From contig NZ_JAAAFX010000009.1 in the NCBI RefSeq assembly GCF_019352895.1, positions 824,764 through 888,763 on the forward strand: DNA of 64,000 nt, written 5' to 3'. The position numbers were made by a program, and so were the translations under genes. The stretch is from Variovorax boronicumulans (GTDB lineage Bacteria > Pseudomonadota > Gammaproteobacteria > Burkholderiales > Burkholderiaceae_C). Under the pieces are notes generated by a model, which did not search any database, was not told the DNA's origin, and worked only from the letters and a program-made list of their open reading frames with translations. This document shows, in pieces, positions 38,576-47,377 of this stretch; position 1 is the stretch's first letter, and each line of letters begins with the position of its first letter.

Positions 38576-40192
38576 ATGCAACACGACAAGATCCTCATCC
38601 TCGACTTCGGCTCCCAAGTCACCCAGCTGATCGCCCGCCGCGTGCGCGACGCCCATGTGCTGAGCGAAGTGCATCCCTGCGACGTGAGCGACGAATGGGT
38701 GCGCGAATACGCCGCCGACGGCCACCTGAAGGGCGTGATCCTTTCGGGCAGCCACGCGAGCGTCTACGAAGACACCACCGACAAGTGCCCGCAGGCCGTG
38801 TTCGACCTGGGCGTGCCGGTGCTGGGCATCTGCTACGGCATGCAGACCATGGCGCACCAGCTGGGCGGCAAGGTCGAGGGCGGCCACAAGCGCGAGTTCG
38901 GCTTCGCGGCCGTCCGTGCCCATGGCCATACCGCGCTGCTCAAGGACATCGCCGACCGCACCACGGCCGAAGGCCACGGCATGCTCGATGTCTGGATGAG
39001 CCACGGCGACAAGGTCACCGAACTGCCGCCCGGCTTCAAGCTCATGGCCAGCACCGACAGCTGCCCGATCGCCGGCATGGCCGACGAGACGCGCCGCTAC
39101 TACGGCGTGCAGTTCCATCCCGAAGTCACGCACACCGTGCAGGGCCAGGCGCTGCTCAACCGCTTCGTGCTCGACATCTGCGAAGCCAAGCCCGACTGGG
39201 TCATGCGCGACCACATCGCCGAAGCCGTCGCGAAGATCCGCGAGCAGGTGGGCGACGAAGAGGTCATCCTGGGCCTGTCGGGCGGCGTCGATTCGAGCGT
39301 GGCCGCCGCGCTGATCCACCGCGCCATCGGCGACCAGCTGACCTGCGTGTTCGTCGACCACGGCCTGCTGCGCCTGAACGAAGGCGACATGGTGATGGAG
39401 ATGTTCGAAGGCAAGCTCAACGCGAAGGTGATCCGCGTCGACGCGAGCGATCTGTTCCTCGGCAAGCTGGCCGGCGTGAGCGACCCCGAAGCCAAGCGCA
39501 AGATCATCGGCGGCGAGTTCGTCACCGTGTTCAAGCAGGAAGCCGCCAAGCTCAAGGCCGGTGATGGAGGCCACAAAGGCGCGACCTTCCTGGCGCAGGG
39601 CACGATCTACCCCGACGTCATCGAGTCCGGCGGCGCCAAGAGCAAGAAGGCCGTCACGATCAAGAGCCACCACAACGTGGGCGGCCTGCCCGAACAGCTG
39701 GGCCTCAAGCTGCTCGAGCCGCTGCGCGACCTGTTCAAGGACGAAGTGCGCGAACTGGGCGTGGCGCTGGGCCTGCCGCCCGAGATGGTGTATCGCCACC
39801 CGTTCCCCGGCCCGGGCCTGGGCGTGCGCATCCTGGGCGAAGTGAAGAAGGAATACGCCGACCTGCTGCGCCGCGCCGACGCGATCTTCATCGAGGAACT
39901 GCGCAACTTCACCGACGAAAGCGGCAAGAGCTGGTACGACCTCACGAGCCAGGCCTTCACCGTGTTCCTGCCGGTCAAGAGCGTGGGCGTGATGGGCGAC
40001 GGCCGCACCTACGACTACGTGGTCGCGCTGCGCGCCGTGCAGACCAGCGATTTCATGACGGCCGACTGGGCCGAGCTGCCGTATGCGCTGCTCAAGAAGG
40101 TGTCGGGCCGCATCATCAACGAGGTGCGCGGCATCAACCGCGTGACCTACGACGTGTCGAGCAAGCCGCCGGCGACGATTGAGTGGGAGTGA
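38576..40192 (+). CDS. guaA: GMP synthase (glutamine-hydrolysing)
   Basis: The 538-residue protein has an N-terminal glutamine amidotransferase domain with C86 (GICYGMQTM) and its His/Glu partners (FHPEVTHT), then the ATP-pyrophosphatase domain with SGGVDSSV (about 236) and the dimerisation domain ([13 protein letters not shown]). It converts XMP to GMP. It follows the toxin gene by 10 bp and may be partly transcribed from the toxin-antitoxin promoter. Confidence 0.96.
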   Translation: MQHDKILILDFGSQVTQLIARRVRDAHVLSEVHPCDVSDEWVREYAADGHLKGVILSGSHASVYEDTTDKCPQAVFDLGVPVLGICYGMQTMAHQLGGKVEGGHKREFGFAAVRAHGHTALLKDIADRTTAEGHGMLDVWMSHGDKVTELPPGFKLMASTDSCPIAGMADETRRYYGVQFHPEVTHTVQGQALLNRFVLDICEAKPDWVMRDHIAEAVAKIREQVGDEEVILGLSGGVDSSVAAALIHRAIGDQLTCVFVDHGLLRLNEGDMVMEMFEGKLNAKVIRVDASDLFLGKLAGVSDPEAKRKIIGGEFVTVFKQEAAKLKAGDGGHKGATFLAQGTIYPDVIESGGAKSKKAVTIKSHHNVGGLPEQLGLKLLEPLRDLFKDEVRELGVALGLPPEMVYRHPFPGPGLGVRILGEVKKEYADLLRRADAIFIEELRNFTDESGKSWYDLTSQAFTVFLPVKSVGVMGDGRTYDYVVALRAVQTSDFMTADWAELPYALLKKVSGRIINEVRGINRVTYDVSSKPPATIEWE

Positions 40193-40196
40193 GCTG

Positions 40197-40212
40197 AGGT
40201 CCCTTGGGACCT
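40197..40212 (+). terminator. Possible guaA terminator
   Basis: A 6-bp perfect stem with a CTTG loop starts 4 bp after the guaA stop. The following sequence is only mildly T-rich, so termination is uncertain. Confidence 0.3.
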
Positions 40213-40418
40213 GTCGTTTGTTGAGAACCGACGTACCGTTTGGGCCCCCGAAGGCCATGCGGTGCGGCCGATGTCAGGACATCGGGAAGTCCCGATGAAC
40301 GCACGAACGCCACCCATCCAGTTCGACTGCGGTGTGGTGGGCCGTCGCGCATCGCGCTGGCCGCAGTCTTCCGTGAGCAGCAGGCGCAAACGATCGCCGT
40401 GGCGCGCATGCCGCAACC

Positions 40419-40811
40419 TCAGCTGTGCTGATACCGCCACTCCTGGGTGACGCCGCCATAGCCATAGGACGCGGCCAGGCAGTCCACGACATGAATGCTC
40501 GAATGCGGATGCACATTGCCCAGCAACTCGGCGAGCAGTTCATAGGCCGCCTTGTGATAGTCCGCCTTCTCCGTGCGTGTGTTGGTTTCGCCCGTGATCG
40601 TGACCTCGAGCTTGAACGAGCGCCTGCCGTCCTCGGCCAACGACGCGCCCGCGATGAACCACTGGTCGGCTGGCAGGTACTGAACGATCACCCGGGTACG
40701 CGAGCGTTCTTTCTTCAATACCCGGCAGGTGAGCTGCATGAGCCGTTCCGCGAGTTTCGGCGTCAAGGTCGCGTCCGAGGGGCCAGAGACAGTGATGTGA
40801 ATACCAGGCAT
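40419..40811 (-). CDS. Tautomerase-superfamily protein (4-OT-like)
   Basis: The 130-residue protein begins MPGIHI, which after Met removal leaves the N-terminal proline that serves as catalytic base in this superfamily. The length is roughly double that of a 62-residue 4-oxalocrotonate tautomerase, like the fused or longer members (EWRYQHS tail). The substrate is unknown. It diverges from the LysR gene, which is likely to regulate it. AAGGAG precedes the ATG. Confidence 0.85.
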   Translation of the reverse strand: MPGIHITVSGPSDATLTPKLAERLMQLTCRVLKKERSRTRVIVQYLPADQWFIAGASLAEDGRRSFKLEVTITGETNTRTEKADYHKAAYELLAELLGNVHPHSSIHVVDCLAASYGYGGVTQEWRYQHS

Positions 40812-40836
40812 GCTTTTCTCCTTGCTGTGTCCTGAA

Positions 40837-40853
40837 GCGCCAGTATCTGGCGC
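40837..40853. promoter_or_regulatory. Inverted repeat in LysR/tautomerase intergenic region
   Basis: GCGCCAG-TAT-CTGGCGC is a perfect 7+3+7 palindrome, near the tautomerase start and 60 bp from the LysR start. Its position and symmetry suit a LysR-type operator (T-N11-A arrangement), an inference. Confidence 0.55.
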
Positions 40854-40913
40854 CAACTGATCACGGAAAAGCGGGAAGTTATGATGATATCCATCGGAAA
40901 AACAGGTGGATAA

Positions 40914-41792
40914 ATGCCTCGCATCCTGGATCTGGAATTGCTCCACACCTTGGTGGTCGTCGCCGACGCGGGCAGCCTGTCGGCCGCAGCACCTCGCTTG
41001 CACCGTTCGCAGTCAGCGCTCAGCGAGCAGGTGCGCAAGCTCGAACAGATCTGTGGCGTGGCGCTCCTGGTCCGAGCAAAGACGGGAGTCCGTCTCACGA
41101 CGGCGGGCGAGCGGCTGGTAGGCCATGCGCAAAAGCTCCTCTCGCTCAGCGATGCGGCCTGGCGCGAAGTGCAAGGCGCTCAATTGACCGGGGATCTGCG
41201 ACTCGCGATCACCGATTACTTTCGCCCGCATGCATTGCCGATCATCATCAGACGCCTGCGTGAACAGTTTCCTCAACTGCGCCTCCACGTCAGCATTCGC
41301 AAGAGCGCGTGGATCGAAGAAGAGGCCAATGCCGCGAGTTTCGACATCGGGGTGTCGATGACGATATTGCACAAGAACCATTCGCCCAACGACATGGCCG
41401 CCGGGCGGATCGGGTTGCGTCGCGAGCCGCTGCACTGGATCGCCGACAAGTCCTTCGTGTTCGCATCCGACGCGCAAGCGCTTCCACTCTTGGTGTTGCC
41501 GGACACCTGCTCGCTGCAGCGATTTGCCCTTCATACGCTCGATGTGCACGGCACGGCCTACCGCATCGAGCACACGGCGTCGGACATCGGCGGCCTGCAT
41601 CTGGCATTGGCGGCGGGACTGGGCGTGGCCTGCCTCAATGCCTCGGCCATCCCGCCAACGGCCGCGCCGATCGATGGCGGCATGAGGCTGCCTGCGCTGC
41701 CGGAAGTGGCGTTCAGCCTCGCGCCTCCCCGGGCGGGTGAAGCTGTTTTCGTATCGCATGTCCGGGACATGCTCGCCGCGCAGTTGGGCTGA
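40914..41792 (+). CDS. LysR-type transcriptional regulator
   Basis: The 292-residue protein has the winged HTH (about 5-62: LHTLVVVADAGSLSAAAPRLHRSQSALSEQVRKLEQ) and a LysR effector-binding domain. It probably senses a small molecule and acts at the palindrome at 40837. It is divergent from the tautomerase gene. AGGTGG precedes the ATG. Confidence 0.93.
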   Translation: MPRILDLELLHTLVVVADAGSLSAAAPRLHRSQSALSEQVRKLEQICGVALLVRAKTGVRLTTAGERLVGHAQKLLSLSDAAWREVQGAQLTGDLRLAITDYFRPHALPIIIRRLREQFPQLRLHVSIRKSAWIEEEANAASFDIGVSMTILHKNHSPNDMAAGRIGLRREPLHWIADKSFVFASDAQALPLLVLPDTCSLQRFALHTLDVHGTAYRIEHTASDIGGLHLALAAGLGVACLNASAIPPTAAPIDGGMRLPALPEVAFSLAPPRAGEAVFVSHVRDMLAAQLG

Positions 41793-41821
41793 GGCTGGCC
41801 GGAGCGGGATGTACGTCCCGG

Positions 41822-42904
41822 CTATTCGTGGACACGCCTCCACCACGCTTCACCCGCATGCGGCGCGCTCACCGACAGCCGCTCCCCCATCACCGGCGTC
41901 GCGAGCTTCACGTCGCGCGCCTGCGCCAGCGCATGGATGCGCTCGAAGGGCTCGTTCCAGGGGTGCAGCGCCAGGTCGAAGGTGCCGTTGTGCACCGGCA
42001 GCAGCCAGCGTCCCTTCAGGTCGAGATGGGCCTGCAGCGTCTCCTCGGGCTGCATGTGGATGTCGGCCCACTGCCGGTCGTAGGCGCCGGTCTCGATCAT
42101 CGTCAGGTCGAAGGGACCGTAGCGTTCGCCGATGGTCTTGAAGTCGGCGTGGTAGCCGGTGTCGCCGCTGAAGAAGAGCCGCAGGCTGTCGGTCGCGATC
42201 ACCCACGAGGCCCACAGCGTGCGGTCACCGTCGCGCAGGCCGCGGCCGGAGAAATGCTGCGCGGGCACGGCGATCAGTTGCACGCTGCCGGCCTTCGTCT
42301 CGCCCCACCAGTCGAGCTGCCGGACCCGGGCCGGGTCGACGCCCCAGGCGATCAGGCGATCGCCCACACCCAGCGGCGCGATGAACACCTCGACCTTCGG
42401 CGCCAGCCGCAGGATCGCGGCATGGTCCAGGTGGTCGAAATGGTCGTGCGACAGGATCACGCCCTTGATCGGCGGCAGCGCGTCGATGTCGATCGGCGGC
42501 GCATGGAATCGCTTCGGTCCGGCCCACTGCACCGGTGAGGCGCGTTCGGAGAAGACCGGATCGGTGAGCCAGAACGCGCCGTCGAGCTTGAGCAGGAGCG
42601 TCGAGTGGCCCAGGCGATACAGGCTGCCGTCGGGCGCCGCGAGGAGCGCTTCGGGCGTCAGCGGCTGGACCGGAATCGGCACGCTGGGCACGCTCGCGTC
42701 GGTCTTGTGCGTCAGGAATTCCCAGCCAAGTGCGACCGTCTTCAGGAAGCCCGGCTGCACGCGCGGCACGACGTTGTGGAAGCGGCCATCGCGCTGCTGC
42801 GGCGACTCGGGATGGGCTGTCGGTCCGGCGCCGCAGGCGCACAGGGCGAAGGTGGACATGGCGATGATTCCGATCATGAAAGAGTGACGTGACGAGCGCT
42901 TCAT
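41822..42904 (-). CDS. Metallo-beta-lactamase-fold hydrolase, exported
   Basis: The 360-residue protein has an N-terminal hydrophobic signal (residues 8-24), possibly a lipoprotein signal (ALCAC). The metal motif is H153-x-H155-x-D157-H158 (SHDHFDHLD), with further ligands downstream (GDTGYHADF). It resembles the Lactamase_B_2/NAPE-PLD-type branch (RMR-type phosphodiesterases). The substrate is unknown. It is co-oriented with the TetR gene, with 7 bp between them. Confidence 0.8.
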   Translation of the reverse strand: MKRSSRHSFMIGIIAMSTFALCACGAGPTAHPESPQQRDGRFHNVVPRVQPGFLKTVALGWEFLTHKTDASVPSVPIPVQPLTPEALLAAPDGSLYRLGHSTLLLKLDGAFWLTDPVFSERASPVQWAGPKRFHAPPIDIDALPPIKGVILSHDHFDHLDHAAILRLAPKVEVFIAPLGVGDRLIAWGVDPARVRQLDWWGETKAGSVQLIAVPAQHFSGRGLRDGDRTLWASWVIATDSLRLFFSGDTGYHADFKTIGERYGPFDLTMIETGAYDRQWADIHMQPEETLQAHLDLKGRWLLPVHNGTFDLALHPWNEPFERIHALAQARDVKLATPVMGERLSVSAPHAGEAWWRRVHE

Positions 42905-42911
42905 TCGACGC

Positions 42912-43526
42912 TCACGATCCGGACGCGGCACGCCGCGTCGTCGGGCTCTGGGTGCTTTGACTGCCGCAAGTCAGGCGCACCGCGAGACGGATGCCGGCCT
43001 GGTACTCGGCGGACGTCCGGGCGTGGTGCTTGAGGCCGTGCGCGGCCGCCAGCAGATGCTGCGCGAGCGACTTGGCCGTCAGGCCGGCACCGTGCCACGG
43101 GATGGCGGCACCGTTGGCCTGGATCGCTCGCGTCAGCTCCTTCTGGACCGTCTGGTCGAAGGCTTCGAGCACCGGTCCGATGAGTTGCCGCGCGGTCTGG
43201 ACGATCTCGCTCATGTGTTCCAGGGACATCTGCGAACCGTCGCTCTGGGCATGCAGCGCCGCGAAGGCGCCGGTCAGGCGCTCTTCGAGCGGCAGATCCT
43301 CGCGTGCCAGCGCGCTGCGCATGGCATCGAGGCTCTGCTGCGCGAGCCATGTGGCCGCCTGCTTGAAGAGCTCGTCCTTCGACGGGAAGTGCAGATAGAG
43401 GCCCTGGCGGGAAATACCGGCGGCACGTGCGAGGTCGTCCATCGAGGTCTTCCTGTAGCCATAGCGCAGGAAGACGCCGATCGCCGCATCCAGGATGACC
43501 GTGCGCCGGTCCGGTCCGGTGGCCAT
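42912..43526 (-). CDS. TetR/AcrR family transcriptional regulator
   Basis: The 204-residue protein has an HTH (about 10-55: TVILDAAIGVFLRYGYRKTSMDDLARAAGISRQGLYLHFPSKDELF) typical of TetR. It probably represses itself and the metallo-hydrolase gene that follows. I start at ATG 43526; upstream extension to 43700 reads as low-complexity sequence. GGAG lies about 10 bases before the ATG. Confidence 0.9.
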   Translation of the reverse strand: MATGPDRRTVILDAAIGVFLRYGYRKTSMDDLARAAGISRQGLYLHFPSKDELFKQAATWLAQQSLDAMRSALAREDLPLEERLTGAFAALHAQSDGSQMSLEHMSEIVQTARQLIGPVLEAFDQTVQKELTRAIQANGAAIPWHGAGLTAKSLAQHLLAAAHGLKHHARTSAEYQAGIRLAVRLTCGSQSTQSPTTRRAASGS

Positions 43527-43725
43527 CAGCAGCACGCTCCGGCAAGCCCGGCGGACACGAACGCGGCAGCTGGCGCCGAACGGCGAGGAAGGCCAAGAGG
43601 GGGACGCAGGAGACCTGCGGTGATGGAGGAAAGAGGTGGCATGAAGCGAATTTGACGAAAGGGTCGGCAGGCGGGATGCCTTTCCGGCCGACCCGAGCAC
43701 GCAGCCTTGGCTGCGGATTCGTCAC

Positions 43726-43753
43726 ACTTTACGATATCGGCCTATTTTGTCAA
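43726..43753 (-). promoter_or_regulatory. Candidate promoter for the TetR gene
   Basis: On the minus strand a perfect TTGACA (43748-43753) and a TAAAGT (43726-43731) are separated by 16 bp. The spacer contains the palindrome CGATATCG. The start would lie about 190 bp before the chosen TetR ATG, so either a long leader or another start exists. Confidence 0.45.
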
Positions 43754-43850
43754 TCAGAAGGCAGGCTGCCTGATCCGCCAGGGCGCGGTCTTCAATGGCG
43801 TGGTTCGCGAAGCTGTGCCAGGGCGCCTCGCGCAGGCGCAGCCCGGCGTG

Positions 43851-43871
43851 TGCGTGCGTGCGTGCGTGCGT
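43851..43871. repeat. (TGCG)5 simple sequence repeat
   Basis: Five and a quarter copies of the TGCG tetranucleotide occur without interruption. They lie outside any gene I would call. Confidence 0.8.
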
Positions 43872-44014
43872 CCGCAAGCGTGTGGTTCGAATGGGAGGAC
43901 GGCGCTTCGCGGGCCTTGCATGGACCGCGCGTCGATCGCGATAAGCGCCGCTTTCTCGTGCAGACGCAGCAGGGCGCCGGTCGACAGCGGGAACGCCGCC
44001 TCAAGCCCCAGGCG

Positions 44015-44209
44015 CTAGCGTTCGACGCTGCTGCCCAGCGGGTCGAAAACGGCCGACCGCGAGGCCTTGGCGCGAACGGAATCGATGCTTTCCAGGGCCG
44101 CGCTCTTGTCCGCAAAGCCCGTCGGGCATTTGGCGATCACTTCACCGGACAGGGCCCGGAGTTCCCAATACCAGCGTCGATTGATGTCCATGAAAACGAC
44201 AAAGCGCAT
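44015..44209 (-). CDS. DUF1508/YegP-family protein
   Basis: The 64-residue protein has one DUF1508 repeat: WYWELRALSGEVIAKCPTGFADKSAALESIDSVRAKA. E. coli YegP carries two such repeats; function is unknown. The short C-terminal tail is not conserved. Confidence 0.75.
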   Translation of the reverse strand: MRFVVFMDINRRWYWELRALSGEVIAKCPTGFADKSAALESIDSVRAKASRSAVFDPLGSSVER

Positions 44210-44395
44210 ACGGTCTTTCGAGCTATGTGACGTTCAGATGGCGCCGTACCCTGCGACGGACCGACGGCATCGCCCCAGGCAATGGCTGGTGGGGAATGGC
44301 GGATCGCCATGCGCCGGGCCTGGAGGAAGGAGGCGGGGCACCGACATGGGGGAAAGGGGGAGGGGCGAAGATCGAGAAAAGGCCGCGCTGCGCCG

Positions 44396-44626
44396 TCAGG
44401 TGATCAGGTCGCTGTTGCCTGTCAGCGAACGCTTGCTGGCGCTGACCGAGCTCACGATGCCGATCGCACTCGCGCGAAGCAACTCGTTGCGCAGCGCAGA
44501 CTCGAGCTGCGCCCGCGCCGAATCCGGCCGGTCATGCTGGTACTCGTCGTCCAACTCGCAGTGCAAGTAGTAGTCGACTTTTGCCATCAGCCGTTCAATC
44601 GATGCCGCCAAGTCCGAATTGTTCAT
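44396..44626 (-). CDS. Small protein, unknown
   Basis: The 76-residue product has a helical N-terminal half (MNNSDLAASIERLMAKVDYYLHCELDD) and a Leu/Ala-rich second half. AAGGAAG is well spaced before the chosen ATG at 44626. The family is not recognised. Confidence 0.5.
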   Translation of the reverse strand: MNNSDLAASIERLMAKVDYYLHCELDDEYQHDRPDSARAQLESALRNELLRASAIGIVSSVSASKRSLTGNSDLIT

Positions 44627-44759
44627 CTGCCTGCTTCCTTCACCATGGACGGGCTCGCTCTTTATCTCCACTGATCGAAAAACTGCTTTCGCCGTTTCAA
44701 GCAATACCTCAGGTTAGCACGCTTGCACGGGACGTTCTCGCCATCGGATCCGGTCGATG

Positions 44760-44848
44760 CAAAATTGACCATTAAAGAATTCATTGAGCTCTCTCATCCG
44801 TCCTGAAATGAAAGAAAGAGCTTTTTAAAATAGGTCTTTAGTTTTCAA
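44760..44848. other. A+T-rich patch
   Basis: About 90 bp of clearly lower G+C than the surroundings, with runs such as TTTTTAAAA. It is likely regulatory, upstream of the 44626 gene. No clear hairpin is seen. Confidence 0.5.
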
Positions 44849-44849
44849 A

Positions 44850-45359
44850 TTAACGCAAAGAAGGCGTGACAGGTGCCGGCAGGACCATTTGCACAGCCTG
44901 TGCAACCCTGACGCAATCCTTGATATGTTGCTCGCCCAGGGCGCGCAGCGCCGCATAGCCCAGCGCCGCCGACACCATCTGGCCGGCGATCGGCACGTAC
45001 TTGGCAGCCTGCTTCGACGTCAGGCGGATGCCCGCATGCTTGGCCAGACCGATCAGAAGATCACGCGTGATCAGGCGGCCGACCAGCAGTGCCCCGACCG
45101 TGGTGGCGGCCTTCTGGATGCGCTCGCGCCGCTCGGGCGCCAGTTTCTCGATCTGGGTCACCGACAGCCCGAATTCGGCGCTGATCTGCGGCACCAGGCG
45201 CGACAGCAGGGCCGCGTCGGCCGCCCAGTCGACGCCCGGCAGCGGCACGGCGCTGGCCGCCGCCGACAGCAGCGCCTTGCGCGCAATCAGTTTCCGGCTG
45301 CGCTGCACCGCGGCGATCAGCGCCGGATCACCCTGGGCCAAATCGATCGCATTGGGCAT
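44850..45359 (-). CDS. Conserved hypothetical protein with DUF697-like segment
   Basis: The 169-residue protein has hydrophobic helices around residues 27-40 (KALLSAAASAVPLPG), 85-100 and 122-140. The VPLPGVDWAADAALLSRL segment recalls YcjF/DUF697 proteins associated with GTPases. This assignment is tentative. AAAGGAAA precedes the ATG. It ends the minus-strand run that starts with argA. Confidence 0.6.
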   Translation of the reverse strand: MPNAIDLAQGDPALIAAVQRSRKLIARKALLSAAASAVPLPGVDWAADAALLSRLVPQISAEFGLSVTQIEKLAPERRERIQKAATTVGALLVGRLITRDLLIGLAKHAGIRLTSKQAAKYVPIAGQMVSAALGYAALRALGEQHIKDCVRVAQAVQMVLPAPVTPSLR

Positions 45360-45373
45360 GCCGGCATTTCCTT

Positions 45374-47377
45374 TCAGGCGGCGAGGGCTTCCAGCTGACC
45401 GGACAGCGCCAGCCAGCGCTCCTCGAGTTGCTCGATTTCGTCGTTCAGCGCCTTCAGGCGCTTGCCCGCCTCGGCGATTTCCGCGGCCGGCAGCGACTGC
45501 GTGAGCCGGGTTTCGATCGCGTCCTTGTCCTTGCCGGCCGCAGCCAGCCGCTCGTCGATCTGGCCCAGCTCGCGCTTGAGCGGCTTGGCCTGGTCGTTGC
45601 GCTGCTGGCGGCCCTGCGCGTCCTGCTTGCGCTGGTCGCGGGACTCTGCGGGCGCCGCAGCCGCCGGTGCCGCGACCGCGGCAGGCTTGGGCGCGGGCGC
45701 CGCGGCCTTGTTGCGTACCGCCTCCTTGGCTTCCTCGCGCTGGCGCTTGGCTTCTTCCAGCAGGTAGCGCTGGTAGTCGTCGAGGTCGCCGTCGAAATCG
45801 GTGACCGCACCGCGGCCGACCATCCAGAACTCGTCGCACACTGAACGCAGCAGCGCACGGTCGTGGCTCACCAGCATCAGCGTGCCTTCGAATTCGTTGA
45901 GCGCCACGGCCAGGGCCTCGCGCGTCGCCAGGTCCAGGTGGTTGGTGGGCTCGTCCAGCAGCAGCAGGTTGGGGCGCTGCCAGACCATCATCGCGAGCAC
46001 CAGCCGGGCCTTTTCGCCGCCGCTCATGGTGCCCACCGGCTGTTTGACCATGTCGCCGGTGAAGTTGAAGCTGCCCAGGAAGCCGCGCAGCGCCTGTTCG
46101 CCCGTGGGCTCCTTGACGGCCGCACCGAGCTCGCGCGCCATGCGCACCATGTGCTCGAGCGGGTTGTCCTGAGGGCGCAGCACGTCGAGTTCCTGCTGGG
46201 CGAAGTAGCCGATGTTGAGGCCCTTGCCCTCGGTGACTTCGCCGGCCAGGGCGCCCATTTCGCGCGCGATGGTCTTGACCAGCGTCGACTTGCCCTGGCC
46301 GTTGGCGCCCAGGATGCCGATGCGCTGACCGGCCTGCACCGACTTGCTGACGTGGGTCAGGATGGTCTTGGGCTCGCCGTCCACCATGTAGCCGAAGTCG
46401 GCATGGCTGATCGAGAGCATCGGGTTCGGGATGTTGCCCGGCTCCTTGAACTCGAAGGTGAAGTCGGCTTCGGCCAGCAGCGGCGCGACCTTCTCCATGC
46501 GCTCCAGCGCCTTGACCCGGCTCTGCGCCTGCTTGGCCTTGCTGGCCTTGGCCTTGAAGCGGTCGATGAACTTCTGCAGGTGGGCGATCTTTTCCTGCTG
46601 CTTGCCGAAGGCGGCCTGCTGCTGCTCCATGTGCAGCGCGCGCATTTCCTCGAACTTGCTGTAGTTGCCGCCGTAGCGCGTGAGCATCGCATTGGCGATG
46701 TGCAGCGTGACGGTGGTCACGGCGTCGAGGAATTCGCGGTCATGGCTGATCACGATCATGGTGCCGGCGTACTTCTGCAGCCAGGCTTCGAGCCAGACCA
46801 GTGCGTCGAGGTCCAAGTGGTTGGTGGGTTCGTCGAGCAGCAGCAGGTCGCTCGGGCACATCAGTGCGCGCGCCAGCTGCAGGCGCATGCGCCAGCCGCC
46901 CGAGAAGCTGTTGACCGGCTGGTCGAGCTCGTGCGTCTTGAAGCCCAGGCCCAGGATCAGCGCCTGCGCGCGCGGCGCGGCGTCGTGCTCGCCGGCATCG
47001 GCCAGGTCGGTGTAGGCATGGGCCAGCGCCATGCCGATCTCGGCATCGTCGGGGTTGGCGGCGTAGGCCTCTTCGACCTTGGCCAGGGCCTCGCGCAGTT
47101 CGACCAGCCGGGTGTCGCCGCCGACCACGAAGTCGCTGGCCGATTCCTCGGTCTCGGGCATGTCCTGCGCGACCTGTGCCATGCGCCACTGCTTGGGCAG
47201 GTAGAAATCGCCGCCGTCCTCGTGCAGCGTGCCGTTGAACAGGGCGAACAGGGTGGATTTGCCGGCGCCGTTGCGGCCGACCAGCCCGACGCGCTCACCC
47301 GGGTTGAGGGTGACGGTGGCGCCATTCAGGAGCACTTTGGCGCTGCGGCGCAGGATGACGTTCTTCAGCGAGATCAT
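45374..47377 (-). CDS. ABC-F family ATPase (YheS/Uup-like)
   Basis: The 667-residue protein is two ABC domains with no membrane segment: Walker A GRNGAGKST and GANGQGKST, signatures SGGWRMR and SGGEKAR, Walker B LLDEPTNHLDLD and LLDEPTNHLDLA, and a Pro/Ala/Gln-rich linker before a C-terminal coiled coil. These features mark an ABC-F translation factor that clears stalled ribosomes. Its ATG overlaps the M14 gene stop (ATGA), so it may be translationally coupled to a gene that is now broken. Confidence 0.93.
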   Translation of the reverse strand: MISLKNVILRRSAKVLLNGATVTLNPGERVGLVGRNGAGKSTLFALFNGTLHEDGGDFYLPKQWRMAQVAQDMPETEESASDFVVGGDTRLVELREALAKVEEAYAANPDDAEIGMALAHAYTDLADAGEHDAAPRAQALILGLGFKTHELDQPVNSFSGGWRMRLQLARALMCPSDLLLLDEPTNHLDLDALVWLEAWLQKYAGTMIVISHDREFLDAVTTVTLHIANAMLTRYGGNYSKFEEMRALHMEQQQAAFGKQQEKIAHLQKFIDRFKAKASKAKQAQSRVKALERMEKVAPLLAEADFTFEFKEPGNIPNPMLSISHADFGYMVDGEPKTILTHVSKSVQAGQRIGILGANGQGKSTLVKTIAREMGALAGEVTEGKGLNIGYFAQQELDVLRPQDNPLEHMVRMARELGAAVKEPTGEQALRGFLGSFNFTGDMVKQPVGTMSGGEKARLVLAMMVWQRPNLLLLDEPTNHLDLATREALAVALNEFEGTLMLVSHDRALLRSVCDEFWMVGRGAVTDFDGDLDDYQRYLLEEAKRQREEAKEAVRNKAAAPAPKPAAVAAPAAAAPAESRDQRKQDAQGRQQRNDQAKPLKRELGQIDERLAAAGKDKDAIETRLTQSLPAAEIAEAGKRLKALNDEIEQLEERWLALSGQLEALAA

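Larger units (their letters stand above)
43527..44014. other. Regulatory gap with a promoter and a simple repeat
   Basis: No gene is convincing here. It contains a candidate minus-strand promoter at 43726-43753 and a (TGCG)5 simple repeat at 43851-43871. Confidence 0.4.

Noticed and set aside
40193-40418. Possible coding remnant after guaA
   Set aside because: Frames on both strands look random, and no conserved segment is visible.
41793-41821. Hairpin between LysR and metallo-hydrolase genes as a terminator
   Set aside because: The stem is short with a wobble pair, and no T-run follows on either strand.
43652-44230. 192-residue plus-strand frame over the simple repeat
   Set aside because: It overlaps the DUF1508 gene and includes the repeat and Arg-rich low-complexity sequence. 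I see no motif.
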